Shown here: one piece after another, positions 15,989 to 23,703 of the stretch
Layout: each line of letters opens with the position of its first letter
How positions within the stretch are numbered: the stretch's first letter is position 1
DNA from: Candidatus Solirubrobacter pratensis
GTDB taxonomy: Bacteria; Actinomycetota; Thermoleophilia; Solirubrobacterales; Solirubrobacteraceae
Assembly (NCBI RefSeq): GCF_000425945.1
Contig: NZ_AUEK01000021.1
Location: forward strand, 1 to 43,980
Direction of reading: 5' to 3'
Length of the DNA stretch: 43,980 nt
The notes under the pieces: generated by a model
Database searches by the model: none
What the model saw: only the letters and a program-made list of their open reading frames with translations
What the model was told of the DNA's origin: nothing
Made by a program: the position numbers and the translations under genes

Positions 15989-16920
15989 ACCTGGATCGCC
16001 CGGTGCGGATCGGGCGAGTTGTTCTGCAGCACGATCACCGTCGGGCCCAGCTCGAGCAGCTCGCGGATCCCCTCCACGTGCGCCTCGACGTCGGACCCTA
16101 CGATCACGTTCTGCCGCAGCTCGTCGTCGGAGATGACCTCCTCGCCGTGCTCGTACATCGCGCGCGGCTCGTGCCAGTCCTCGCGGTAGTGGTCGGCCGG
16201 CTGCGCGCCCTTCCACTTGCGCACCGACTCGAACGCCGCGTCGTCGTCCTCGGCCCACGAGAACAGCGCCTGGAAGACGATGTCGCCGCCGTCGTCGCCG
16301 CGCGCCGACCGGAACGCCTCGAGCACCCCCGGCGTCGACTCCGGGTCCGGCAGCGTCCAGACGCCGTCGCCCCAGCGGCCCGCGACGCCCGCGGCCTTCT
16401 CCCCGAAGGCCGACACCCAGATCGGCGGGCGCCGCTCGGCCAACGTGTGCAGCCGCGCGTCGCGCAGCGTGTAGAAGCGGCCCTCTTCGGTGATCGTCTC
16501 GCCCTTCCACAGCCGGTCGATGATCGACAGCGCCTCCTCCATCCGGGCGATCTGGTCCTCGATCGAAGGCCACGGATCGCCGAGCGGCACCTCGTTGAGC
16601 GCCTCGCCCGATCCCAGCCCGAGGAACATCCGCCCCGGGAACAGGCGCTCCATGGTCATCCACGCCTGGGCGATCATGACCGGGTGGTAGCGCGAGCCGA
16701 CCGACGTCACGCCGGTCCCGAGCGGCACCGTCTTCGTCGCCTGGCCGGCGGCGCCGAGCCAGGGCCACGTGTGCCCCGACTCACCGCCCTGCCACCACGG
16801 TTGCAGATGGTCTGAACTGGACACCCCGTCGAACCCCGCCGACTCGGCTTCGACGGCCTGGCGCAAGAGGTCTTCGGGTGGGAACTCCTCCTGGGAGGCC
16901 CCGAGGAAAAAGCGCGTCAT
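15943..16920 (-). CDS. F420-dependent LLM-class oxidoreductase (TIGR03557-like)
   Basis: A 325-residue luciferase-like TIM barrel. The N-terminus FFLGASQEEFPPEDLLRQAVEAE and the SSDHLQPWW segment, then GTGVTSVGSRYHPVMIAQ and FLGLGSGEALNEVPLG, are typical of the F420-dependent glucose-6-phosphate-dehydrogenase-like group common in actinobacteria; PPIWVSAFGEKAA and the WGDGVW strand follow. It is expected to transfer hydride to or from coenzyme F420; the substrate is unknown. A TAGCCC hexamer lies 6 nt upstream of the ATG, suggesting a leaderless mRNA. It is convergent with, and overlaps, the BTAD regulator. Confidence 0.85.
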   Translation of the reverse strand: MTRFFLGASQEEFPPEDLLRQAVEAESAGFDGVSSSDHLQPWWQGGESGHTWPWLGAAGQATKTVPLGTGVTSVGSRYHPVMIAQAWMTMERLFPGRMFLGLGSGEALNEVPLGDPWPSIEDQIARMEEALSIIDRLWKGETITEEGRFYTLRDARLHTLAERRPPIWVSAFGEKAAGVAGRWGDGVWTLPDPESTPGVLEAFRSARGDDGGDIVFQALFSWAEDDDAAFESVRKWKGAQPADHYREDWHEPRAMYEHGEEVISDDELRQNVIVGSDVEAHVEGIRELLELGPTVIVLQNNSPDPHRAIQVYGEKVLPALRSVRA

Positions 16921-16974
16921 TCCCCGGGGCTACCCGGTGCTAGCGTCACGCACGAGCCGACCTGAGGAGGACGC

Positions 16975-18423
16975 ATGGCCGCTACCGAGACCGGAGCCCA
17001 GACCTTCAACAACTTCATCGACGGCGAGTCCGTGCCCGCCGCCGAAGGACGCACGTCAGACGTCGTCAACCCCGCCGACGGCAAGGTGATGGCGACGGCG
17101 CCGGATTCGACGGCCGAGGACGTCGAGCGCGCCGTCAAGGCCGCCCGCGCGGCGTTCGACGAGTGGTCGAACAAGACGCCGGCCGCGCGCTCGGAGGCGC
17201 TGCTCAAGCTCGCCGACGCGCTGGAGGAGCGCGGCGACGAGCTCGCCGAGCTCGAGGCCCGCAACGCCGGCAAGCCGCTGCAGGCGGTCAAGGACGACGA
17301 GATCCCCGCACTCGTCGACAACATCCGCTTCTTCGCGGGCGCCGCGCGCAACCTGGAGGGCAAGGCCGCGGGCGAGTACCTCGAGGGCTACACGTCCTGG
17401 ATCCGGCGCGAGGCGGTCGGCGTCGTCGGCCAGGTCGCGCCGTGGAACTACCCGCTGATGATGGCGATCTGGAAGGTCGGCCCCGCGCTCGCGACCGGCA
17501 ACACGATCGTCCTCAAGCCCGCGCCGACCACGCCGCTGACCACCCTGCGCCTCGGCGAGATCGCGTCCGAGTTCCTCCCGAAGGGCGTCCTGAACATCGT
17601 CGCCGGCGGCAACGAGACGGGCGCGACGCTCGTGACCCATCCCGACGTCGACATGGTCTCGCTCACCGGCAGCGTCGAGACCGGCAAGTGGATCGCGCGC
17701 GAGGCCGCCGCGACGCTCAAGCGCGTCCACCTCGAGCTCGGCGGCAAGGCGCCCGTGGTCGTCTTCGACGACGCCGACCTCGAGGCCGTCTACGAGACGA
17801 TCGCCGGCACCGGCTTCTACAACGCCGGCCAGGACTGCACGGCGGCGACGCGCGTGCTCGCCGGCTCGAAGATCTACGACGACGTCATGAACGGCCTCGC
17901 CGAGCAGGCCAAGGGCTACAAGACCGGCGACACGATGGACCCGGATACGACGCTCGGCCCGCTCAACTCCTCCCGTCAGCGCGAGCGCGTCGAGGGCTTC
18001 CTGCAGCGCCGGCCCGACCACGCCGAGATCGCCGCCGGCGGCAGCGAGCCGGACCTGCCGGGCTTCTTCCTCGAGGCCACCGTCGTCGGCGGCCTCAGGC
18101 AGGACGACGAGATGATCCAGAAGGAGATCTTCGGCCCGGTCATCACCGTCCAGCCGTTCACGGACGAGCAGGAGGCGATCAAGTGGGCCAACGGCACGCC
18201 GTACGGCCTCGCCTCCTCGGTCTGGACGCAGAACCTCGGCCGCGCCCTGCGCGTCTCGAAGGCGCTGCGCTTCGGCTGCGTCTGGATCAACGACCACATC
18301 CCGCTGGCGAGCGAGATGCCGCACGGCGGCTTCAAGCAGTCCGGCTACGGCAAGGACCTCTCGATGTACTCGCTCGAGGACTACACCGTGGTCAAGCACG
18401 TGATGGCGAACATCGGCAGCTAG
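16975..18423 (+). CDS. Aldehyde dehydrogenase, gamma-aminobutyraldehyde dehydrogenase type
   Basis: A 482-residue NAD(P)-dependent aldehyde dehydrogenase of full family length. The general base Glu254 is in LELGGK and the catalytic Cys288 lies in [12 protein letters not shown]; the GQDCTA form is typical of gamma-aminobutyraldehyde (PatD-like) enzymes, whereas betaine aldehyde dehydrogenases have GQVC. The cofactor region is [14 protein letters not shown] to LTGSVETGK, and EIFGPV is present. A strong ribosome site, GAGGAGG, lies just before the ATG, unlike many neighbours. The likely role is oxidation of an amino-aldehyde to an amino acid in polyamine breakdown, but no transaminase partner is adjacent. 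Convergent with the reductase gene, separated by a large hairpin. Confidence 0.88.
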   Translation: MAATETGAQTFNNFIDGESVPAAEGRTSDVVNPADGKVMATAPDSTAEDVERAVKAARAAFDEWSNKTPAARSEALLKLADALEERGDELAELEARNAGKPLQAVKDDEIPALVDNIRFFAGAARNLEGKAAGEYLEGYTSWIRREAVGVVGQVAPWNYPLMMAIWKVGPALATGNTIVLKPAPTTPLTTLRLGEIASEFLPKGVLNIVAGGNETGATLVTHPDVDMVSLTGSVETGKWIAREAAATLKRVHLELGGKAPVVVFDDADLEAVYETIAGTGFYNAGQDCTAATRVLAGSKIYDDVMNGLAEQAKGYKTGDTMDPDTTLGPLNSSRQRERVEGFLQRRPDHAEIAAGGSEPDLPGFFLEATVVGGLRQDDEMIQKEIFGPVITVQPFTDEQEAIKWANGTPYGLASSVWTQNLGRALRVSKALRFGCVWINDHIPLASEMPHGGFKQSGYGKDLSMYSLEDYTVVKHVMANIGS

Positions 18424-18432
18424 TCCGATGCG

Positions 18433-18467
18433 CGGCGTGCTCGCCGGCTCAGCCGGCGAGCACGTCG
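18433..18467. terminator. Bidirectional terminator hairpin whose loop is the stop codon of the minus-strand gene
   Basis: GTGCTCGCCGGC (18437-18448) and GCCGGCGAGCAC (18452-18463) form a perfect 12-bp stem around the 3-nt loop TCA (18449-18451). The stem extends outward by about four more pairs including one wobble. The loop is the complement of the TGA that ends the minus-strand gene. The position between two convergent genes fits a shared terminator, without a T-tract. Confidence 0.75.
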
Positions 18468-20125
18468 TGCGCGAAGCGCACGACCATCGCGCCGTCGCCG
18501 ACGGCGCCCGCGACACGCTTGGAGGCGCCTGAGCGCACGTCGCCCGCCGCGAACACCCCCGGGCGGACCGTCTCGAGCAGATGCGGCTCGCGGTCGGCCA
18601 GCGGCCAGTTGAGGTAGCCGTCGCACTTCGCCGCGCCGGAGCCGCAGAGCAGGTAGCCGGCGGTGTCGACCGCGAGCATCCCCGTCGACGCCTCGGTGCA
18701 CGGGTCCGCCCCGATCATCACGAACACGGCCGTGACGGCCGCCTGCTGCTCCCCGCCGTCGCGGTCGCGCAGGGTCACCGACTCGACGGTCGCCGAGCCG
18801 TGGATCGCCGAGACCTCGGTCCGCGTCACCACCTCGATGCGCGGCGAGCGCTCGATGCGGTCGATGAGGTAGTGCGACATCGTCGACTTCAGCGCGTCGC
18901 CGCGGACGACGATGCGCACGCTGCGGGCGCGCGACGCCAGGTGGATCGCCGCCTGGCCGGCCGAGTTGCCGCCGCCGACGACGACCACGTCCTCGCCGCG
19001 GCAGCGCTCGGCGTCGGTCGGCATCGCCGCGTGGTAGACGCCGGCGCCGCGGAAGCGGTCCACGCCCTCGGCCTTCAGCTCGCGCCAGCGCGCGCCGGTC
19101 GCCATCACGAGGGTCCGGGCCAGCACGTGCTGGCCGTCGTCGAGGTCGATGCGGACGAGCCCCTCGGGCCCGTCGGCCAGCTCGACGGCGCGATGGAAGC
19201 TGGACAGCACGGCGTCGAAGCGCCGCGCCTGCAGCGTCGCCTTGCGCGTCAGGTCGGTCCCCGAGATCCCGCTCGGGAAGCCGAGGTAGTTCTCGATCCG
19301 TGTGCTCGTGCCCGCCTGGCCGCCGGGCGCCCACGCCTCGGCCACGAGCGTCCGCAGCCCCTCCGAGCCGCCGTAGACCGCGGCCGCGAGCCCGGCCGGC
19401 CCGGCGCCGAGCACGACGAGGTCGAAGCGCTCGCCCTCCACCTCGGCGCGCAGGCCCAGCGACCGCGCCACCTGCGCGGCGGACGGGTTGCGCATCACGT
19501 TCGCGGCGTGGATGAGCACGGGCGTCTCCGAGCGCGGGATCTCGAGCCAGTCCAGCAGCGCGGCGCTCTCCTCGTCGGTGTCGACGTCGTACCAGCGCAC
19601 CGGCAGCAGGTTGCGCTCGAGCAGGTCGCGCACCTCGAACGCCCGCCGCGATCCGCGCGCGGCGATCAGGCGCATGATCCCGTGGCCCTCGGCCTCGTGC
19701 CAGGCGCGGCGGGCCAGCAGCGTGCGGAAGACGTGCTCGCCGAACTCCGGCCAGCGGGCGACCATGTCGCGCAGCCCGGCGCGGTCGAACTCGATCACGT
19801 GCGTCGTCTCGACGGCGACGCAGGCGCTGATCGTCGGCTCGCCCGTGAAGGCGGCGATGTCGCCGATGAACGTGCGGCTGTCGGCCTGCGCGACGTAGAC
19901 GTCCTTTCCGGGCTTGCGATCGACGAGCTCGACCAGCCCGGACTCGATGACGTAGAACGGCGCGTCGCGGACGGCGTGCTCGTAGAGCACCTCGCCGGGC
20001 TCGAACACCCGCCGCTCGCCGCGCTCGGCGAGCCATTCGAGCTTCGCGTCCGAGAGCCGCGGGAACAGCACCTCGTCGTCGAGGTCCGGGAACCGCTCGC
20101 TCCGCATCACGCGCGTCGTGGCCAT
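18449..20125 (-). CDS. cNMP-binding-domain / thioredoxin-reductase-like FAD oxidoreductase fusion
   Basis: 558 residues. About 10-130 form a cyclic-nucleotide-binding-type beta barrel (FEPGEVLYEHAVRDAPFYVIESG, RTFIGDIAAFTGEPT). About 145-220 are a thioredoxin/glutaredoxin-like segment (LLPVRWYDVDTDEESAALLDWL). About 228-555 are a thioredoxin-reductase-like flavoprotein with FAD loop LGAGPAGLAAAVY, PGGQAG, IENYLGFP, NADPH loop VVGGGNSAGQAA and FAAGDVR. The reductase redox pair CxxC is missing: the position that should read CxxC has YHAAMPTDAERC, so it cannot act as a classical thioredoxin reductase. The ATG at 20125 has TAGCCT 6 nt upstream. The cNMP domain suggests control by a nucleotide, but ligand binding is unproven. 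Confidence 0.85.
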   Translation of the reverse strand: MATTRVMRSERFPDLDDEVLFPRLSDAKLEWLAERGERRVFEPGEVLYEHAVRDAPFYVIESGLVELVDRKPGKDVYVAQADSRTFIGDIAAFTGEPTISACVAVETTHVIEFDRAGLRDMVARWPEFGEHVFRTLLARRAWHEAEGHGIMRLIAARGSRRAFEVRDLLERNLLPVRWYDVDTDEESAALLDWLEIPRSETPVLIHAANVMRNPSAAQVARSLGLRAEVEGERFDLVVLGAGPAGLAAAVYGGSEGLRTLVAEAWAPGGQAGTSTRIENYLGFPSGISGTDLTRKATLQARRFDAVLSSFHRAVELADGPEGLVRIDLDDGQHVLARTLVMATGARWRELKAEGVDRFRGAGVYHAAMPTDAERCRGEDVVVVGGGNSAGQAAIHLASRARSVRIVVRGDALKSTMSHYLIDRIERSPRIEVVTRTEVSAIHGSATVESVTLRDRDGGEQQAAVTAVFVMIGADPCTEASTGMLAVDTAGYLLCGSGAAKCDGYLNWPLADREPHLLETVRPGVFAAGDVRSGASKRVAGAVGDGAMVVRFAHDVLAG

Positions 20126-20238
20126 TGACCGAGGCTACCGCGCCTTCAGCGCGCGCTTTGCGGAGCTCGACGCGCGGCGGCGATGAGTTCCGCCGGGTGC
20201 GCCGGTCTACACGGCACAACCGACCTACAGGAGGCACC

Positions 20239-20631
20239 GTGAGCAAGACCCGCGCCCGCATCGCCAAGATCAACACCGTCGTCGTCCCGGTCGCCGACCA
20301 GGACCGCGCGATCTCGTTCTACGTCGACACGCTCGGGCTCGAGAAGCGCGCGGACGAGCCGTTCGGCGACCACTACCGCTGGGTCGAGGTCGGGCCGGAG
20401 GGCGCCGAGACGACGATCGCGATCTGCCCGCCCCCGCCCGGCGGGGCGACCGGCAACGTCCAGACCGGCATCAGCCTGCAGACCGACGACATCGACGCCT
20501 ACCACGCCGAGCTCAAGGACGCCGGCGTGGACGTCGACGCCGAGGTCAGCCGCATGGGCGCGCCGGTGCCGCCGCTGTTCTGGTTCCGCGACCCTGAGGG
20601 CAACACGCTGATGGTCGTCGAGGCCGCCTGA
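20239..20631 (+). CDS. Glyoxalase/VOC-fold protein
   Basis: 130 residues with two beta-alpha-beta-beta-beta modules of the vicinal-oxygen-chelate fold: INTVVVPVADQDRAISFYVDTLGLEKR at the N-terminal half and LQTDDIDAYHAELKDAGVDVD to FWFRDPEGNTLMVVEA at the C-terminal half. These proteins include lyases, dioxygenases, epimerases and antibiotic-binding proteins; which applies here is not evident. The GTG start is fixed by AGGAGG 5 bases upstream (20228-20233). Confidence 0.85.
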   Translation: MSKTRARIAKINTVVVPVADQDRAISFYVDTLGLEKRADEPFGDHYRWVEVGPEGAETTIAICPPPPGGATGNVQTGISLQTDDIDAYHAELKDAGVDVDAEVSRMGAPVPPLFWFRDPEGNTLMVVEAA

Positions 20632-20639
20632 CGGCACGC

Positions 20640-20673
20640 CGCCGGGCCTGGTGCGCCGCCGCCGGGCCCGGCG
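20640..20673. terminator. Hairpin between two convergent genes
   Basis: CGCCGGGCC (20640-20648) and GGCCCGGCG (20665-20673) form a 9-bp stem with a 16-nt loop between the stops of the glyoxalase-fold gene and the SDR. Likely a shared terminator. No T-tract. Confidence 0.5.
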
Positions 20674-20674
20674 T

Positions 20675-21511
20675 TCACTGGCACGCGGTCAGGCCGCCGT
20701 CGAGCGTCAGCACCTGGCCGGTGATGAACGACGAGGCGTCCGAGCAGAGCAGCAGGGCGGCGCCGACGACGTCGTCGGTGCCGGCGATGCGCCCGAGCGG
20801 GATCCGCCGCTCGAGGCCCGCGCGGAACTCCTCGTCGGCGAGCAGGCTCGCGGTCTGCGCGGTCGCGACGAACGTCGGCGAGAGCGCGTTGACCGTGATC
20901 CGGTGCTTGGCCCATTCGGTCGCCTGCTGGCGCGTCAGCGCGTCGAGCGCGCCCTTGGCCGCAACGTAGGCGGAGAAGCCGTTGTCGATGCCGAGCTGGC
21001 CGCGGACGGAGGAGAGATGCAGCACGCGGCCGCCCTGCCCGCCGGCGATCATGGCGCGCGCCGCGGCCGCGGTCGGCAGCACGGTGGAGCGCAGGTTGAG
21101 ATCCATGATGCGATCCCACTCGTCCTCCGGATAGGCCTCGGCGGGATACAGCGCCGTGCCCGCCCCGCCGCCGACCGTGTTCACGATCACGTCGACGCGG
21201 CCGAAGGCGGCCAGCGTCTGCTCGACCATCCGGTCGGCCTCCTCGCGGCGCGTCAGGTCGGCCACGACGGGCACGGCCTCGGCGCCCTCGCCGCTCAACC
21301 GCTCCGTCAGCCCGGCGGCGCGCGACTCGTCGCGGCCGTGTACGGCGATGCGCGCCCCGACGCGCGACAGCGCCTCGGCCAGCCGGCTGCCGATCCCGCC
21401 GGTCGCGCCCGTCACGATCGCCACCCGCCCGTCGAGCCGGAAGCGGCCCAGCTCGTCCGTCACCGCCGCAGTCGAGGTCCCCACCGGATCCGCGCTCCCA
21501 GAATCGATCAT
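20675..21511 (-). CDS. Short-chain dehydrogenase/reductase
   Basis: A 278-residue classical SDR. The cofactor loop is VTGATGGIGSRLAEAL, DLTR marks the adenine pocket, VNTVGGGAG replaces the usual NNAG, and the catalytic residues are Ser in HLSSVRG and YVAAK. The C-terminal SSFITGQVLTLDGGLT strand is normal. The ATG at 21511 falls inside the operator shared with the divergent GntR gene; a TACGAT hexamer ends 9 nt upstream. An alternative GTG start (VTDELGRF, residue 18) would give a more usual N-terminus. It forms the left end of the regulon and probably oxidises or reduces a hydroxyl/keto pathway intermediate. Confidence 0.85.
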   Translation of the reverse strand: MIDSGSADPVGTSTAAVTDELGRFRLDGRVAIVTGATGGIGSRLAEALSRVGARIAVHGRDESRAAGLTERLSGEGAEAVPVVADLTRREEADRMVEQTLAAFGRVDVIVNTVGGGAGTALYPAEAYPEDEWDRIMDLNLRSTVLPTAAAARAMIAGGQGGRVLHLSSVRGQLGIDNGFSAYVAAKGALDALTRQQATEWAKHRITVNALSPTFVATAQTASLLADEEFRAGLERRIPLGRIAGTDDVVGAALLLCSDASSFITGQVLTLDGGLTACQ

Positions 21512-21522
21512 CGATTAGTGAT
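21506..21522 (+). promoter_or_regulatory. GntR operator, site A
   Basis: GATCATCGATTAGTGAT, one of four matches to GATCATCGATNANNNAT in the window. It covers the SDR start codon on the minus strand, touches its TACGAT -10 (21521-21526), and lies just before the TATCGT hexamer (21531-21536) that is 7 nt upstream of the GntR start. Binding here would block both divergent genes. Confidence 0.65.
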
Positions 21523-21543
21523 CGTACTGATATCGTCCGGCCG

Positions 21544-22218
21544 ATGGCCGCCACGGACCGCTCATCTCCACCCCCCGCAAAGGCGGTCGTCAGCCGGACC
21601 GTGCTGCGGCAGCAGATCAAGGAGCTGCTCCTCGAGCGCATCCTGGCCCACCAGTACGCGCCCGGCGACCGCCTCGTCGAGACCCGCATCGCCCAGGAGC
21701 TCGGCGTCAGCCAGGCGCCGGTGCGCGAGGCGCTGCGCGAGCTCGAGACGCTGCGGTTCGTCGAATCGGCGCCGTTCAAGGGCGCCTGGGTGCGAGAGGT
21801 CAGCGACGCCGAGCTGGCCGAGATCTACCCGATCCGCGCCGCGCTCGAGGACGTCGCCGCGCGGGCGGCCGCGGAGCGCCTGGCCGGCAAGGTCGCCCCG
21901 CTCGAGCGCGAGGTCCGCAGGATGGCGAAGGCGAAGGACCTGCACGAGCAGGTCGAGCACGACGTCCGCTTCCACCGGCTGATCGTCGAGGCCTCGGCCA
22001 ACGCCCGCCTGATCGAGCTGTGGGGCTCGCTCCAGGTCGAGGCGCGCACGATGATCACGGCGCTCCGCACGGGCCTGGACCCCGTCGACATCGCCAAGCG
22101 GCATGAGCCGATCGTGGACGCGCTGCGGCTGGAGGACGCGGACGCCGCCGGTCAGGAGATCCGCCGCCACGTCGAGGACTTCGGTCGCATGTTCATGGAC
22201 AGCCGCGAGATCAGATGA
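21544..22218 (+). CDS. GntR-family regulator, FadR/FCD subgroup (regulator 1)
   Basis: 224 residues. The N-terminal winged helix-turn-helix covers about 20-90 (LLERILAHQYAPGDRLVETRIAQELG followed by VSQAPVREALRELE). The C-terminal FCD domain contains IYPIRAALEDVAARAAAE, DVRFHRLIVEAS and RRHVEDF, whose Asp/His residues form the usual metal and effector site. It should be a ligand-responsive repressor of the adjacent catabolic genes. A TATCGT hexamer 7 nt before the ATG suggests a leaderless mRNA, and site A beside it suggests autoregulation. A 47-nt stretch over the recognition helix (21701-21747) is identical to regulator 2. Overlaps the convergent cyclase gene by 8 bp. Confidence 0.9.
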   Translation: MAATDRSSPPPAKAVVSRTVLRQQIKELLLERILAHQYAPGDRLVETRIAQELGVSQAPVREALRELETLRFVESAPFKGAWVREVSDAELAEIYPIRAALEDVAARAAAERLAGKVAPLEREVRRMAKAKDLHEQVEHDVRFHRLIVEASANARLIELWGSLQVEARTMITALRTGLDPVDIAKRHEPIVDALRLEDADAAGQEIRRHVEDFGRMFMDSREIR

Positions 22219-23134
22219 CGGCCACGGGGTCGACCATCGACCCCGTCGCCCCGCGGATCGCGAGCGGCAGCGCGACGAACAGGAACTCGCGCACGCCCGC
22301 GGCGGCCAGCGCCTCGAGGTCGAGGCTCTCGAGGATGTAGACGCCGCGCTCGATCAGCAGCAGGGTGTGCACCGGCTGCGGGTTGGCGGGCTCGCCCCGG
22401 TCCGGCGCCGGCTGCACCTCGTAGGTCTCCGTGTCGGACCCCGTCGCGACGACGCCGCGCTCGACCAGCAGCCGCGCGGCGGAGATGTCGGGGCCGGCGC
22501 CCTTGTGCGCCGCCAGCCGGTCAGGGTCCGGCCAGGCCGACAGGTAGCCGGTCCGCACGAGCGCGACGTCGCCCTCGCCGGCCGCGACGCCGGTCGCCGC
22601 CTCGATCGCCAGCAGCTCGTCCGCGCCGACCGCCTCGCCGGCCGCGAGCGCCGTCACGCCGCGCTGCCCGGGTACGTCGTAGAGCACGCCGCGGCGCCAC
22701 AGCGGCGGGATCTCGGTCGCGTCGCCGGTCAGCGGGCCGAAGTCGCCGAGCTCGGTGCGCGCCGAGCCGCCGTGCCAGCGGTCGTCGTCGCCGATCGTCA
22801 TGTGCGCGTGCGCGTCGATGTGCGCACCCGTGTGGGTCGTGCCCATCACCAGCTCGCTCATGTAGCCCAGGCAGGCGTCGTTGGGCGCGCCCCACGGCTG
22901 GTCGCCCGCCGCACGGATGCCCTGCGGAGTCCGGTAGGAGAGCACCTCGAACGTGGGGTGCCCCGGGAACAGCGGCATCTTGGGAAAGCGCTCGCGCGCA
23001 AGCCTGAACATGCGCCCCTCGCGCACGAGCCGCAGCGCCTCGAGCACGCGGGCGGGAGTCGGCGCCGCCGCGTCGGCGGCGGGGCCTCCCGGACGCACGA
23101 TCCCGCGCGCCGCGATGTCGCCGGCGCGGGTCAG
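22211..23134 (-). CDS. Cyclase / kynurenine-formamidase-type hydrolase 1, probable CTG start
   Basis: About 307 residues of the putative cyclase family (Mn/Zn hydrolases such as kynurenine formamidase and isatin hydrolase). The metal signature appears as H101-T-G-A-H105-I-D107-A-H-A-H111. DVPGQRGV and the EIPPLWRRGVLYD segment are also typical. Start choice: no ATG or GTG lies near the expected N-terminus, but a CTG at 23134 is preceded by GAGGAGG with 7-nt spacing and overlaps the upstream HD gene's TGA as CTGA, matching the ATGA/GTGA couplings elsewhere. The next conventional starts are GTG in GIVRPGG or ATG in REGRMF. Likely hydrolyses an amide, lactam or cyclic intermediate. Last gene of the importer-linked minus-strand operon. 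Confidence 0.8.
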   Translation of the reverse strand: MTRAGDIAARGIVRPGGPAADAAAPTPARVLEALRLVREGRMFRLARERFPKMPLFPGHPTFEVLSYRTPQGIRAAGDQPWGAPNDACLGYMSELVMGTTHTGAHIDAHAHMTIGDDDRWHGGSARTELGDFGPLTGDATEIPPLWRRGVLYDVPGQRGVTALAAGEAVGADELLAIEAATGVAAGEGDVALVRTGYLSAWPDPDRLAAHKGAGPDISAARLLVERGVVATGSDTETYEVQPAPDRGEPANPQPVHTLLLIERGVYILESLDLEALAAAGVREFLFVALPLAIRGATGSMVDPVAVI

Positions 23135-23703
23135 CGCCGCGCCTCCTCGCGCGCGCCGGCGACCGCGCGCAGCCCCGTCTCGAGGTACAGCGCGGCCAGC
23201 TCGCGCGCGCGATCCATGCCGGGCGCCATCCGCTCGACCGAGTTGCGCAGCTTCGCGGCGGCCCGCTCGCGCGGGGCGCGCCCGCGCTGCACCCAGCCGA
23301 CGACCAGCGGGACCATCGTCTCCAGGAACGAGAGCGAGTCGGCCGCCTGCAGCAGGTCGGCCTCGCGCCAGCCGCCCTCCTCGTGGACGCGGATGAGCGC
23401 GGCGACCTGGGCGACGAGCGCGTCCGGCGCCTGCTGGTCGCGCAGCCAGGCGGAGGCGATCTCGGCGCAGCGGTCCTGGTGCCAGCGGTTGTAGTCCGGC
23501 GAGTCCCAGTCGCGCGCGGAGTCCCAGCCCGGGCCGTCGTCGGGGAACGCGCGCTCGATGTCGTGCACCACCGCGGCGAGGCGGAGCGCCTCGCCCGCGC
23601 CGGGCTCGAGCTCGAGCGCCCACGCCTCGGTGCGCAGCAGATGGGGCGCGTGCGGATGCACCGCCTCGACCCAGTCCCGCGCACGTGGGAGCAGCTCGCT
23701 CAT
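23131..23703 (-). CDS. HD-domain phosphohydrolase-like protein
   Basis: 190 residues, helical, with an H...HD...H...D pattern: AAVVHDIERAFP supplies the HD pair, IRVHEEGGW the later His and LQAADSLSFLE the final Asp. HD-domain proteins are divalent-metal phosphohydrolases or lyases acting on nucleotides and other phosphate esters. Its position directly downstream of, and overlapping (ATGA), a dikinase ATP-grasp gene is suggestive: it could remove the phosphate that the dikinase installs. That is inference. Its end is overlapped by the cyclase start. Confidence 0.75.
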   Translation of the reverse strand: MSELLPRARDWVEAVHPHAPHLLRTEAWALELEPGAGEALRLAAVVHDIERAFPDDGPGWDSARDWDSPDYNRWHQDRCAEIASAWLRDQQAPDALVAQVAALIRVHEEGGWREADLLQAADSLSFLETMVPLVVGWVQRGRAPRERAAAKLRNSVERMAPGMDRARELAALYLETGLRAVAGAREEARR

